NCBI GenBank assembly: GCA_017632825.1
Contig: JAGBQP010000010.1
Span: forward strand, 1 to 41,458
DNA from: Prevotella sp.
GTDB taxonomy: Bacteria > Bacteroidota > Bacteroidia > Bacteroidales > Bacteroidaceae
Length of the DNA stretch: 41,458 bases
Direction: 5' to 3'
In this document: positions 17,606-25,647 of the stretch, piece after piece
How the letters are laid out: each line of letters starts with the position of its first letter
How positions within the stretch are numbered: the first letter of the stretch is position 1
The notes under the pieces: model-generated
What the model saw: only the letters and a program-made list of their open reading frames with translations
What the model was told of the DNA's origin: nothing
Database searches by the model: none
Program-made: the position numbers and the translations under genes

Positions 17606-17624
17606 ATCAGAGAGTTTACAACAA

Positions 17625-18725
17625 CTACTGAAGAAGTATCTGAACTATACGCTCAGCGCTCCTACCGTCCCAACGGTCTGGGAGCGCTGCTTTTTTCCAC
17701 TTTCCAGCCACCATCTGTCTGACTGCAGCAGCGAGTTTACTGGCATCAGAACCGACTAGGACATTGGTACCAATGGTTACTGTCTCCTGATGTTCTGTAT
17801 AATCATTGAGCGTAATGCAGGGAACACCGTTAAATGTCGCTTCCTCTGCGACATTACCTGAATCGGTAACGATGCCACAAGCATTTGCTGTTAGCCAACC
17901 GAATTCCAAATAGCTTAATGGAGGAATAATCAGAAGCGGAGATGTAGCAGGCAACAGGCGGGCAACGACTTCTCGAGCATCCTTGCGCAAAGGAGCAATG
18001 ACTGGCACGTCAGCAACTTCATCGGTGAGAGTCTTCAGCATCTGACGAAGTGTTTCCTCGTCAGACAACAAGGCGCGTCGGTTCAAGGTCAACACAATGT
18101 AGTGGCGTTTTGCCTGCTCATCACTTGCAAACACAGACGAATGAGTGGCAAATAACAGGGAAGGAGCATGGAAGCGAGGAAGATTATAGCGCAGAGTATC
18201 CATGAGGATATTACCCACCATGTATGTCTGTGCCGTCTCTGACTGTTGCTCACGGGTAGCCACACTGTTACTTTTGATACCTGCGGTGAAGAGATAGTCG
18301 CTCAAGGAGTCGATGACAAGACGATTTATTTCTTTTGGCATGGAGATATCAAAAGAACGAGTACCTGCAACAAGATGTGCTACACGGATGCCACGTTTCT
18401 TAGCTGTAATAGCTGCTGCCATCGTAGAAGCGAGGTCATCGACAACAATAACAACATCTGTAGGATGCTGCTCAAGATAGTTATCCAGCTGGCCCATGAC
18501 CTGAGCTGTAATTTCATTAAGACTTTGGCTATCAACACCGAGATAAACATCAGGACGGGGCATCTGTAAATCGTCAAAAAGCGACGACTCTAACATCGGA
18601 TCGTTCTCACTACCAGCATAAACAAGCCGACACTCTGCCCCATCAGTCTTTCTGAAAGCCCTCAGCAAAGGAGCAACTTTTACGAAATTAGGCCGTGCGC
18701 CGGCCACAATACATATTTTCTTCAT
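17625..18725 (-). CDS. WecB-like UDP-sugar 2-epimerase homologue with altered active site
   Basis: This 366-residue protein aligns along its length with non-hydrolysing UDP-N-acetylglucosamine 2-epimerases. AGARPNFVKVAPL at the N-terminus, AHLVAGTRSFD, MPKEINR, VGNILMDTL and TDSGNVAEEA mark the family. Several catalytic positions differ. HVEAG of active enzymes is HLVAG (Glu to Val). PEEINR is PKEINR (Glu to Lys). The conserved His of the TLHR segment is Asn (TLNRR). The Asp of the GD motif is kept within VVDDL. It may therefore be inactive as an epimerase, bind a UDP-sugar, or do another reaction. It is the last gene of the four-gene sugar-nucleotide operon, 33 bases after the nucleotidyltransferase. 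The terminator of the convergent rubrerythrin gene lies within its last codons. Confidence 0.85.
   Translation of the reverse strand: MKKICIVAGARPNFVKVAPLLRAFRKTDGAECRLVYAGSENDPMLESSLFDDLQMPRPDVYLGVDSQSLNEITAQVMGQLDNYLEQHPTDVVIVVDDLASTMAAAITAKKRGIRVAHLVAGTRSFDISMPKEINRLVIDSLSDYLFTAGIKSNSVATREQQSETAQTYMVGNILMDTLRYNLPRFHAPSLLFATHSSVFASDEQAKRHYIVLTLNRRALLSDEETLRQMLKTLTDEVADVPVIAPLRKDAREVVARLLPATSPLLIIPPLSYLEFGWLTANACGIVTDSGNVAEEATFNGVPCITLNDYTEHQETVTIGTNVLVGSDASKLAAAVRQMVAGKWKKAALPDRWDGRSAERIVQILLQ
17654..17696 (+). terminator. Rho-independent terminator of rubrerythrin, inside a convergent gene
   Basis: CAGCGCTCC (17654-17662) pairs with GGAGCGCTG (17681-17689), with an inner ACCGT/ACGGT pairing, followed by TTTTTT at 17691-17696. 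It works in the plus direction and lies within the C-terminal codons of the WecB-like gene. Confidence 0.85.
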
Positions 18726-18758
18726 ATACTATAGCGAATAGCCATCTTCCTTTATCAG

Positions 18759-19499
18759 TTATCTTACACCTCCGAAACGTCTGACAGCCTCATGATAAGT
18801 ATCAAGGCTTCCAATGTCGAAACGGCCAGCAGACATTGGCCATGCATGCATTGTCGTGTGTTCTACCACGTAATGAGCAAGATTGCCTGGGGCATCTTTG
18901 CCACAACCATTATCCACAGAAGAACGTACCAACGGCAGGTCTTTCTTTAGATAGATATAAAAAGGAGGCACAGCCCAGTGACTCTTTGGATATTGGGGTT
19001 TCTCCTCCATACCAAGAACACGATTTTCGGCATCAAGTTCCACTACACCAGTACGCTGCAGTTTATCCAGACTGGGTTGCTCGTGGCACATAATGCAAGA
19101 GGTGCCTTTCTTAAGGGCATAATCGACAAACTCCTGGAAAGAAAAAAAGAGCAGATTATCAGCGGCAACAACCAGTAAGTCGTCATCTATCTTCAGTCTC
19201 TCCATTGCATAAAGCAAATCGCAAACTGCGCCGAGACGCACCTCATTGGTCTCCGTACCATCATCAACAATGGTAATGGGTTTAGAATAACACTGCGTCT
19301 GCTGCCACTCGCTGAAGAAAGGAGCAAACTTATGATTTGTAATGATAATATGCTCATCAATCTCGGGAATCTGGTCGATATCATCAAGCATTCTCCCCAG
19401 GATTGTGCTGTTTCCTATCTTCAACAGTGGCTTGGGGTAGTTCTTCGTCAGCTCACCAAGCCGCGTAGCATAACCAGCCGCAATAACAATAGTTTTCAT
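18759..19499 (-). CDS. Sugar-1-phosphate nucleotidyltransferase
   Basis: This 246-residue protein is a short NTP-transferase of the RmlA/GalU-like fold without a C-terminal left-handed helix domain. The N-terminus carries the signature AAGYATRLGELT followed by NYPKPLLKIG, the nucleotide-binding and catalytic Lys motif. VVAADNLLF supplies the metal-binding Asp. The family joins a sugar 1-phosphate to UMP, dTMP, CMP or GMP; the nucleotide and sugar cannot be told from sequence. It lies directly after the GHMP kinase (23-base gap), so kinase and nucleotidyltransferase probably act in succession: free sugar to sugar 1-phosphate to NDP-sugar. A 7-bp tandem repeat overlaps the end of the kinase gene upstream. 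HddC-like heptose guanylyltransferase is an alternative label, but no heptose genes are near. Confidence 0.85.
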   Translation of the reverse strand: MKTIVIAAGYATRLGELTKNYPKPLLKIGNSTILGRMLDDIDQIPEIDEHIIITNHKFAPFFSEWQQTQCYSKPITIVDDGTETNEVRLGAVCDLLYAMERLKIDDDLLVVAADNLLFFSFQEFVDYALKKGTSCIMCHEQPSLDKLQRTGVVELDAENRVLGMEEKPQYPKSHWAVPPFYIYLKKDLPLVRSSVDNGCGKDAPGNLAHYVVEHTTMHAWPMSAGRFDIGSLDTYHEAVRRFGGVR

Positions 19500-19510
19500 T
19501 ATTATTAATT

Positions 19511-19524
19511 ATGAACTATGAACT
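19511..19524. repeat. 7-bp tandem repeat at the kinase/nucleotidyltransferase junction
   Basis: ATGAACT is repeated twice in a row and overlaps the stop codon of the GHMP kinase. It is a short simple repeat with no assigned role. Confidence 0.5.
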
Positions 19525-20662
19525 AAACAAACCTTGCGCCATCGTCAGGCTTCACCCAGAAGACCTGGAACGTCTGTTCATACTCGGGAAACTGCTCAAG
19601 GTAGCGCTCCGTCAATACACGCTCGACATCTTCCTTATAGGCAGGATCAACCAAAGCTACACAGGCTCCCTTGAAGCCCGCGCCGCTAAAACGACCACCA
19701 TAGACACCAGGCAGTGAACGCATGATGTCGTATATGGCAATGAGTTCAGGTGAGCCACACTCATAGTTGTGTATACTCGACTCACAGGAGTCAAAGCTAA
19801 GTTTACCGAAGAGCTTCAGATTTCCCGTCTCCCAAGCTGTGACGCCCTGACGAACACGTCGGTACTCACTATAGAAGTGCTCTGCACGGCGGGCAAAACG
19901 CTGAGGCATGGCAATCTTAGTCTTCTCGTAAGTGGTCTTTGGAATATCACGCAGAAAAGTCTTATCAAATGTTTTAAGAGGTTGGTCCATATAGGCCAGC
20001 ATATTCCATGCGGCCGTTTTACACTCATATACACGTAGGTTGTAGTCACTGTTAACAAGCGAGCGCGTCAAACCTGAAAAGAATATGCCAATAGCGAAAT
20101 CTGGCATCTTAGGGTTACGCTTAATGATGCGCCACTCATTGCTGTCGCAATCGAGAAACAGGAGTCCGTCCTTACGTCCCAGCGCCACACATGACTGGTC
20201 AAGCAGACCATTGCTGAGACCTATGTACTCACGTTCCGCCTCGGAAGCTATCTTGACAACCTCAAAGGGCTGCAACTCTATGTCATTGGCTTTGGCAAAG
20301 GCCATTACGTAAGCTATCAGTACAGCTGCACTAGACGACAATCCACCCACTGGCAACGAACCTTGAATAACGCCATCGATGCCCCGGGTTAAACGAAAGC
20401 GCTTGCGCAGAGCAAACTTAGCACCACGAGCATAATCGCCCCAATGATGTGCGCGCATTTGCGTGGGGCTGTCTAGTCGGAAATACACATCACCCTCGAA
20501 TGTACGCGACGTAAGGTTCACTGCATCATCATCACGTACATTGAACCATAAGTCAACACCCTTGTCAATGGCAAAGCCCGTCACCAAACCATGTTGGTGG
20601 TCAACGTGAGCCCCAAGGGGACACACACGGTAGGGAGCAAAAACATGATACTCAAATTCCAT
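19523..20662 (-). CDS. GHMP sugar kinase, galacturonokinase/galactokinase-like
   Basis: This 379-residue protein carries the three GHMP motifs. Motif 1 is PYRVCPLGAHVDHQHG near the N-terminus, where galactokinases have PGRVNLIGEHTDY. Motif 2 is LPVGGLSSSAA. Motif 3 is GRFSGAGFKGAC. The catalytic Asp is in GLLDQS, equivalent to the galactokinase MDQ segment. Motif 1 resembles the PYRICPLGAHIDHQ form that I recall from plant galacturonokinase more than bacterial GalK. I infer a kinase making a sugar 1-phosphate, perhaps from galacturonate or a related sugar. That would fit a gut organism that degrades pectin. No galT or galM is adjacent, which speaks against the Leloir pathway. It is 20 bases after the CapD-type gene and 23 bases before the nucleotidyltransferase in one operon. 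Confidence 0.85.
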   Translation of the reverse strand: MEFEYHVFAPYRVCPLGAHVDHQHGLVTGFAIDKGVDLWFNVRDDDAVNLTSRTFEGDVYFRLDSPTQMRAHHWGDYARGAKFALRKRFRLTRGIDGVIQGSLPVGGLSSSAAVLIAYVMAFAKANDIELQPFEVVKIASEAEREYIGLSNGLLDQSCVALGRKDGLLFLDCDSNEWRIIKRNPKMPDFAIGIFFSGLTRSLVNSDYNLRVYECKTAAWNMLAYMDQPLKTFDKTFLRDIPKTTYEKTKIAMPQRFARRAEHFYSEYRRVRQGVTAWETGNLKLFGKLSFDSCESSIHNYECGSPELIAIYDIMRSLPGVYGGRFSGAGFKGACVALVDPAYKEDVERVLTERYLEQFPEYEQTFQVFWVKPDDGARFV

Positions 20663-20682
20663 ATAATATATAATGTGGGGTA

Positions 20683-22626
20683 TCAGGACCGCTTGTCCAG
20701 TTGTTCGTAAATGGAGTTATTCGACCGATACTCTGGCACGATTTCCTTCATCTTGCGTACCGTCGCCATGTTGTCGTACTGACGGGAAATAGCAAACAGT
20801 TCCTCAATCTGACGGCAGACATCATCGTAATCATACTGACGCACGTCGGCTATGCGAATCTTTTCGTGGAACGATGGCTTCGTAACCTCAGCATCATTGA
20901 GCACTTCCTCATAGAGTTTCTCACCATCGCGCAAACCGGTGTACTCTATTTGAATGTTGTTGGCACCACTAAGACGAATCATACGGTGAGCAAGGTCGGC
21001 TATACGCACAGGGTTGCCCATATCGAAAACAAAAATTTCACCGCCACGTCCCTTAGTTCCCGCTTCGAGCACAAGTTTACAAGCCTCAGGAATAAGCATG
21101 AAATAACGTATGATGTCGGGGTGAGTGACCGTAACAGGACCGCCCTTCTTAATTTGCTCCTGAAACAGGGGAATAACGGAACCATTACTGCCTAATACGT
21201 TGCCAAAACGAGTGGTAACAAATTGTGGATAGCGTTTTCCTTCACACTCAAGCTTATGATTGAGCGACTGCACGTAGATCTCACAAATGCGCTTCGAACA
21301 ACCCATAACATTGGTGGGGTTAACAGCCTTGTCTGTAGAAATCATAACAAACTTCTTGACATCATACTTGACACTGAGGTCGGCCAGAATTTTCGTACCG
21401 AGAATATTATTCAGAACAGCCTCCGTTGGATTGTCTTCCATCATCGGTACATGCTTATAAGCGGCGGCGTGTAGCACCATGTCAGGTCGGAATGTTCTGA
21501 ATATTTGCTCCATGCGCTGTTCATCACGAATACTGCAGACGACAGTCTCACAATGGACATCGGGGTACCGCCTAGCCATCATCAAGCGTACTTCGTGCTC
21601 AGGGGTCTCTGCCTGATCAATTAGCATTAGTGCCTCGGGCTTAAAATGTGCTATCTGGCGAACCATCTCGGAACCGATGCTGCCTGCAGAACCCGTTATC
21701 AGAATACGTTTATCTTTCAGATTACAACCAATGGTGTGCATGTCAACTTTTATTTCGTCACGAGGTAACAGGTCTTCAACACTAACTTCACGAAGATTTG
21801 ATGACTCGATAGTTTGGAGAGATTTGTTGTCCTTGTCATCGATAGCCAATTCGGGTGATGGCATCATAAAGATTCGAACATTGGCGTTGATGAGAAGGTC
21901 TTGCAACTGCTCATTATGACGAAATTCGTAGTTACACATTGGTGACACAAGGACAGCCTCAATATGCAACATCTCTAAGGTTCTCAGCAGATTGGCATTC
22001 GCGTCATAGATATGCTCGCCCAACAGTTGGTCATGCTTGTCGTGAGGGTCGTCAGTTATGAAGCCACGCAAAAGAAAGCGCTGTGGAACTTCCGTACGGA
22101 TGCTCCTTGCCAGTGACACAGCACCACTCATATTGCCATAAATGAGCACTCGAAGGGCATTCTTATTTGAGATGAGTGAGTCGTATAGGCTTTTAACAGT
22201 GATACGTGCTGCCCACTGCAGCAAAATAGTCACAATAAAGATGCGTATCAGACTCCATGGGCTGAGATGAACGAAATATTCTTGGGATAAACAATGTTCA
22301 ACAACAAGCTGAAATATAAACACCAATACCAACGAAACGCTGTTGGCGTAGAACACGCGCGTCAAGTCAACAAACGATGAGTAGCGCATAATACCAGAAT
22401 AGGTATGAAAGAGGCGCATGCCTATCCAACTCAGAGCCACATAGACCATCATAAAATTCAGTAACTGATATATGTGTACCATGGTCTCATAGCCACGATT
22501 ATCAACCCAATAGGTCAACAAACCGGCTAATAGAAGGAGCGTACAGTCGAAAATGAACATCACCCAATAAGGCAATGCATTACGGCTAAAATACCAATTA
22601 AGTAATTTGTAAATGAGATTTGGCAT
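20683..22626 (-). CDS. CapD/FlaA1-type membrane-bound NDP-sugar 4,6-dehydratase
   Basis: This 647-residue protein has four to five N-terminal transmembrane helices (about residues 15-145), a Rossmann-like CoA-binding-type region (about 150-280), and a C-terminal extended SDR domain. The SDR part begins with the NAD-binding motif ITGSAGSIGSEM near residue 310. VLHAAAYKHVPMMEDNP and ISTDKAVNPTNVMGCSKR are signatures of the long CapD/PglF/WbpM subfamily, in which the usual active-site Tyr is Met, as here. The usual substrate is UDP-N-acetylglucosamine, giving a 4-keto-6-deoxy sugar for capsule, O-antigen or protein glycosylation. It heads the sugar-nucleotide operon, with a consensus promoter and AAAGGA upstream of the ATG. 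Confidence 0.9.
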   Translation of the reverse strand: MPNLIYKLLNWYFSRNALPYWVMFIFDCTLLLLAGLLTYWVDNRGYETMVHIYQLLNFMMVYVALSWIGMRLFHTYSGIMRYSSFVDLTRVFYANSVSLVLVFIFQLVVEHCLSQEYFVHLSPWSLIRIFIVTILLQWAARITVKSLYDSLISNKNALRVLIYGNMSGAVSLARSIRTEVPQRFLLRGFITDDPHDKHDQLLGEHIYDANANLLRTLEMLHIEAVLVSPMCNYEFRHNEQLQDLLINANVRIFMMPSPELAIDDKDNKSLQTIESSNLREVSVEDLLPRDEIKVDMHTIGCNLKDKRILITGSAGSIGSEMVRQIAHFKPEALMLIDQAETPEHEVRLMMARRYPDVHCETVVCSIRDEQRMEQIFRTFRPDMVLHAAAYKHVPMMEDNPTEAVLNNILGTKILADLSVKYDVKKFVMISTDKAVNPTNVMGCSKRICEIYVQSLNHKLECEGKRYPQFVTTRFGNVLGSNGSVIPLFQEQIKKGGPVTVTHPDIIRYFMLIPEACKLVLEAGTKGRGGEIFVFDMGNPVRIADLAHRMIRLSGANNIQIEYTGLRDGEKLYEEVLNDAEVTKPSFHEKIRIADVRQYDYDDVCRQIEELFAISRQYDNMATVRKMKEIVPEYRSNNSIYEQLDKRS

Positions 22627-22662
22627 AGCTAGTATTCCTTTATTTTACTCTACTTCAGGCTA

Positions 22663-22693
22663 CAAAGTTACGAAAAGGATAAGAAACAGCAAA
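22663..22693 (-). promoter_or_regulatory. Promoter of the sugar-nucleotide operon
   Basis: On the minus strand TTTG (22690-22693), 19 bases, TAACTTTG (22663-22670): a perfect Bacteroidota promoter with a leader of about 30 bases before the dehydratase gene. Confidence 0.75.
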
Positions 22694-22711
22694 ACATTTT
22701 TACTATTATTT

Positions 22712-24160
22712 TCATAATCTCACCAGCAGACCTGCCAGCAGTTCTCCGCTGTTTAAAGTGCAATGCCGATGATAAAGATAATTAAACTTATGGAACACGT
22801 AGCGGCCACGTACTTCAAAACCCACACGACGACAAGGCCACAATTCCAATGCGGGAGCAGCTATCAAGGTTAGAGCATTTCCACTCTCACCCTGAATGTT
22901 CTGAGCCTCTACAAGCAAGAGATCTTGCACATCATGACAACGATAGCCCATCCATGTAAAGAGTTGAGAACAATCAACATCGAGCGACAGGCGAAGCCAA
23001 GAAGATGCATGCAGACGGGTATTGACTTTTGCCCCATAACCGCTGCCCCAAGAGTAGCCCACATGAGGATGCTGACGGTCATTGAGCTTTATTGGGGTAG
23101 ATCCAAGCAAGATGGCATTCAGAAAGAACTGCTGTTCCAAACGGACAATGGGTGACTTTGTACAATATACAAAACCTGGCCCCAAGGCCCCCACCTCTGA
23201 ATAGCCGATGCAACGACGGAACTTGCGCTCATCGCCGGTAGCATATTCAGGCTCAGCGTAAAGATGATAAAAATGGTTATAGATTCCCCACGACTGCTCT
23301 ATCGTTTGACGTTGCTTACCACCAAGGCGCGACAACTGACTGGTCAAACGGACATAATTGAGTGGCGTTTGATAATTGCCGACAACGGCAGTCATTTGCA
23401 AGTCGAAGTAGTCAAAAAGACCATTACCTTCAGCACCCATCAGATTGCCATATGTAGCATTCCAGTTTATAAAAGCAGTAGTAACATTGGGCTGACCGCT
23501 GACCGTTAAGTGTCGGTAACCAGTCGAGCATGTTGAAGTGAGAAGATGGCGATCTGGACGATGGCCACGCACACGCCAACAGTCACCTCGCAACAGGCGA
23601 TTAACTCCGCAAACAGGATTAACAATCATGACTAGCAACTCGCGGCCAATACGTTCCAGGCCTCGGGCACGATCATCAATAACTGCTCGACTTATACGAT
23701 GCAACGGCTCACCAATCGTCACACCGCCAATAGGCGTAGTCAGCATGTCGTTATACGATGGCTTCTCAGCCTCGCCGAATAACTCCCACGACAAGCTGCC
23801 AGCAACAGAAAATAAGGAAGAAATTCCAAGGCTGAGCCCATTCTCGCGAGCTGTTAGGTAATAGATAGCGCCGTGATAAGGATGCTCAACGGTGTTGGTG
23901 TACATATAGTCTTCATCCCACCACCATCTGAATTTCGTTAAGTTACGCTTGACGGACTTCAAGGATACTTTCGAAAAGGGCGAGGAGCTAAGTACGGAGT
24001 TATTATAACCCACAATCATACCTGATACACCAATATTCTCGATAGCAGCTAGCCAAGCTCTGGGCTTAACAGAATCACTTGCCACCGTATCTGCCTGCTC
24101 TTGAGCGAGTACAGGCAACACGGTGACAAGTGTACATATTATACTGACTATACTTTTCAC
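22712..24160 (-). CDS. DUF3943-type outer-membrane-associated protein
   Basis: This 482-residue protein has a signal peptide ending near residue 20 (VLAQ) and a Trp/Tyr/Gly-rich body with alternating patterns suggestive of a beta-barrel. RWWWDEDYMYTNTVEHPY, then GAIYYLTARENG, SWELFGE and TPIGGVTIGE match the DUF3943 family as I recall it. The function is not known. It starts 26 bases after nuoN on the same strand and may be read through from the nuo operon; no promoter is visible in the gap. The next gene, the CapD-type dehydratase, has its own promoter. Confidence 0.75.
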   Translation of the reverse strand: MKSIVSIICTLVTVLPVLAQEQADTVASDSVKPRAWLAAIENIGVSGMIVGYNNSVLSSSPFSKVSLKSVKRNLTKFRWWWDEDYMYTNTVEHPYHGAIYYLTARENGLSLGISSLFSVAGSLSWELFGEAEKPSYNDMLTTPIGGVTIGEPLHRISRAVIDDRARGLERIGRELLVMIVNPVCGVNRLLRGDCWRVRGHRPDRHLLTSTCSTGYRHLTVSGQPNVTTAFINWNATYGNLMGAEGNGLFDYFDLQMTAVVGNYQTPLNYVRLTSQLSRLGGKQRQTIEQSWGIYNHFYHLYAEPEYATGDERKFRRCIGYSEVGALGPGFVYCTKSPIVRLEQQFFLNAILLGSTPIKLNDRQHPHVGYSWGSGYGAKVNTRLHASSWLRLSLDVDCSQLFTWMGYRCHDVQDLLLVEAQNIQGESGNALTLIAAPALELWPCRRVGFEVRGRYVFHKFNYLYHRHCTLNSGELLAGLLVRL

Positions 24161-24186
24161 AAGAACTCAGTCAGTCACTATAAAAA

Positions 24187-25629
24187 TTAAGCAGCAGCGG
24201 CAATCCAGCCATAGATGCAAGATACTACACCGAAGCCGACAACGCCTGCTGTACAGAGTGCCAGCGCTAAACGAGTATTACTGTCACTGTTGAATGTAGG
24301 CAATGGCGTTTCTGTCTTTGTAATGTACATGGCCTTGACGATCAACAGATAGTAATAGAGTGACACTACCGTATTGATAAGGGCGATAAACACCACGAAA
24401 TAGGCCCAGAAGGAGCCGTCTGCGGCAGCAGCCATGAAGACAAAGAACTTCGAGAACATACCTGCGAACGGAGGAATACCAGCTAAAGAGAACAAAGCCA
24501 GAGTCATAAGAAACGACAACTTGGGGTTGGTCTGATAGAAACCGTTGTAACAGGCCATCTGACTATTACCACCGTTCTGCTCAACAACGTTGATAACACT
24601 GAAGACTGCCATATTTGCAGCGACATAGACTAAAACATAGTAAGTCAATGCCGTAGCCCCCATCGTAGGGTCACCTAACACAGCCAACATGATATAGCCA
24701 GCCTGTGAGATGGAGCTAAACGCCATGAAACGCTTAAGCTCTGACTGACGGATAGCAAAGAGATTGCCAATGGTAATGGTCAGTACAATGACTACTCCTA
24801 GCAACAATTGCCAATATTCAAACATGGAACCAAAAACCTTGGTCAAAATAATACACAGGGCCAAAGCTGCAGAGCCTTTGGAAACCACGCTTAGATAGCC
24901 GGTAACAGGTGTAGGAGCACCTTGGTAGGTGTCGGCTGTCCAAAAATGGAAAGGCACAAGGGAGAGTTTGAAACCCAAGCCACTGAAGAAAAACACCAAA
25001 CCGGCAACTAGCAGCGCCCAGTCGGGGGTCCAGAAAGCACAGTCAGCAATAGCCTTAGACATGTCATTGAAATAAAGAGTACCTGTCACACCATAGAGGA
25101 AAGAAATGCCGTAGAGCATCACCCCACTCGAGAAAGTTGCTGTCAACACGTACTTTGCAGCTGCCTCTGCACTTTGTTTCTTCATCTTATCAAAAGCCAC
25201 CAAACATGCCATAGGCACTGACGCGGTCTCCAGACCGAGGAAGAACAACAGGAAATTGCCGCTGCTAATCATAATGTACATGCCAAGCAACGTTGAAATG
25301 ACAAGCATATAGAACTCGCCAGCGTATCTTTTTGCTGCATTCTCAATCCATGCTTGAGCCATAATAACAACGATAAGCGTACCAGCTGTGAGAATAGTCT
25401 TCATCACATTGGCAATTGAAGAAGCCACATAAAGGCCTCCGAAAGCCTCTGTTGGCTCTGTCAACAAGCATGGTACTAGTTGAAGTGCCAGCAGAACTAT
25501 GGTCAGTATGTGAAGTACGCTGGTTTTGCGCTCGTTCTTATACAGACAAAAGTCAGCACAGAAGACGATAAGCAGAATAGCTACCAACGTAGCCTCGGGA
25601 ATCATTTGTAGGAACTGTTCGTAATTCAT
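24187..25629 (-). CDS. nuoN: NADH-quinone oxidoreductase subunit N
   Basis: NuoN is one of the three antiporter-like membrane subunits of complex I. The 480-residue frame contains about 13-14 hydrophobic segments. VPFHFWTADTYQGAPTPVTGYLSVVSK (opening VPFHFWTADTYQGAPTP) is the family's central proton-channel segment with the conserved Lys following, and RQSELKRFMAFSSISQAGYI is the second signature (RFMAFSSISQAGYI). It is the last nuo gene, 18 bases after nuoM. The length is normal for the family. Confidence 0.95.
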   Translation of the reverse strand: MNYEQFLQMIPEATLVAILLIVFCADFCLYKNERKTSVLHILTIVLLALQLVPCLLTEPTEAFGGLYVASSIANVMKTILTAGTLIVVIMAQAWIENAAKRYAGEFYMLVISTLLGMYIMISSGNFLLFFLGLETASVPMACLVAFDKMKKQSAEAAAKYVLTATFSSGVMLYGISFLYGVTGTLYFNDMSKAIADCAFWTPDWALLVAGLVFFFSGLGFKLSLVPFHFWTADTYQGAPTPVTGYLSVVSKGSAALALCIILTKVFGSMFEYWQLLLGVVIVLTITIGNLFAIRQSELKRFMAFSSISQAGYIMLAVLGDPTMGATALTYYVLVYVAANMAVFSVINVVEQNGGNSQMACYNGFYQTNPKLSFLMTLALFSLAGIPPFAGMFSKFFVFMAAAADGSFWAYFVVFIALINTVVSLYYYLLIVKAMYITKTETPLPTFNSDSNTRLALALCTAGVVGFGVVSCIYGWIAAAA

Positions 25630-25647
25630 ATCTTTATCCTCCTTTTT

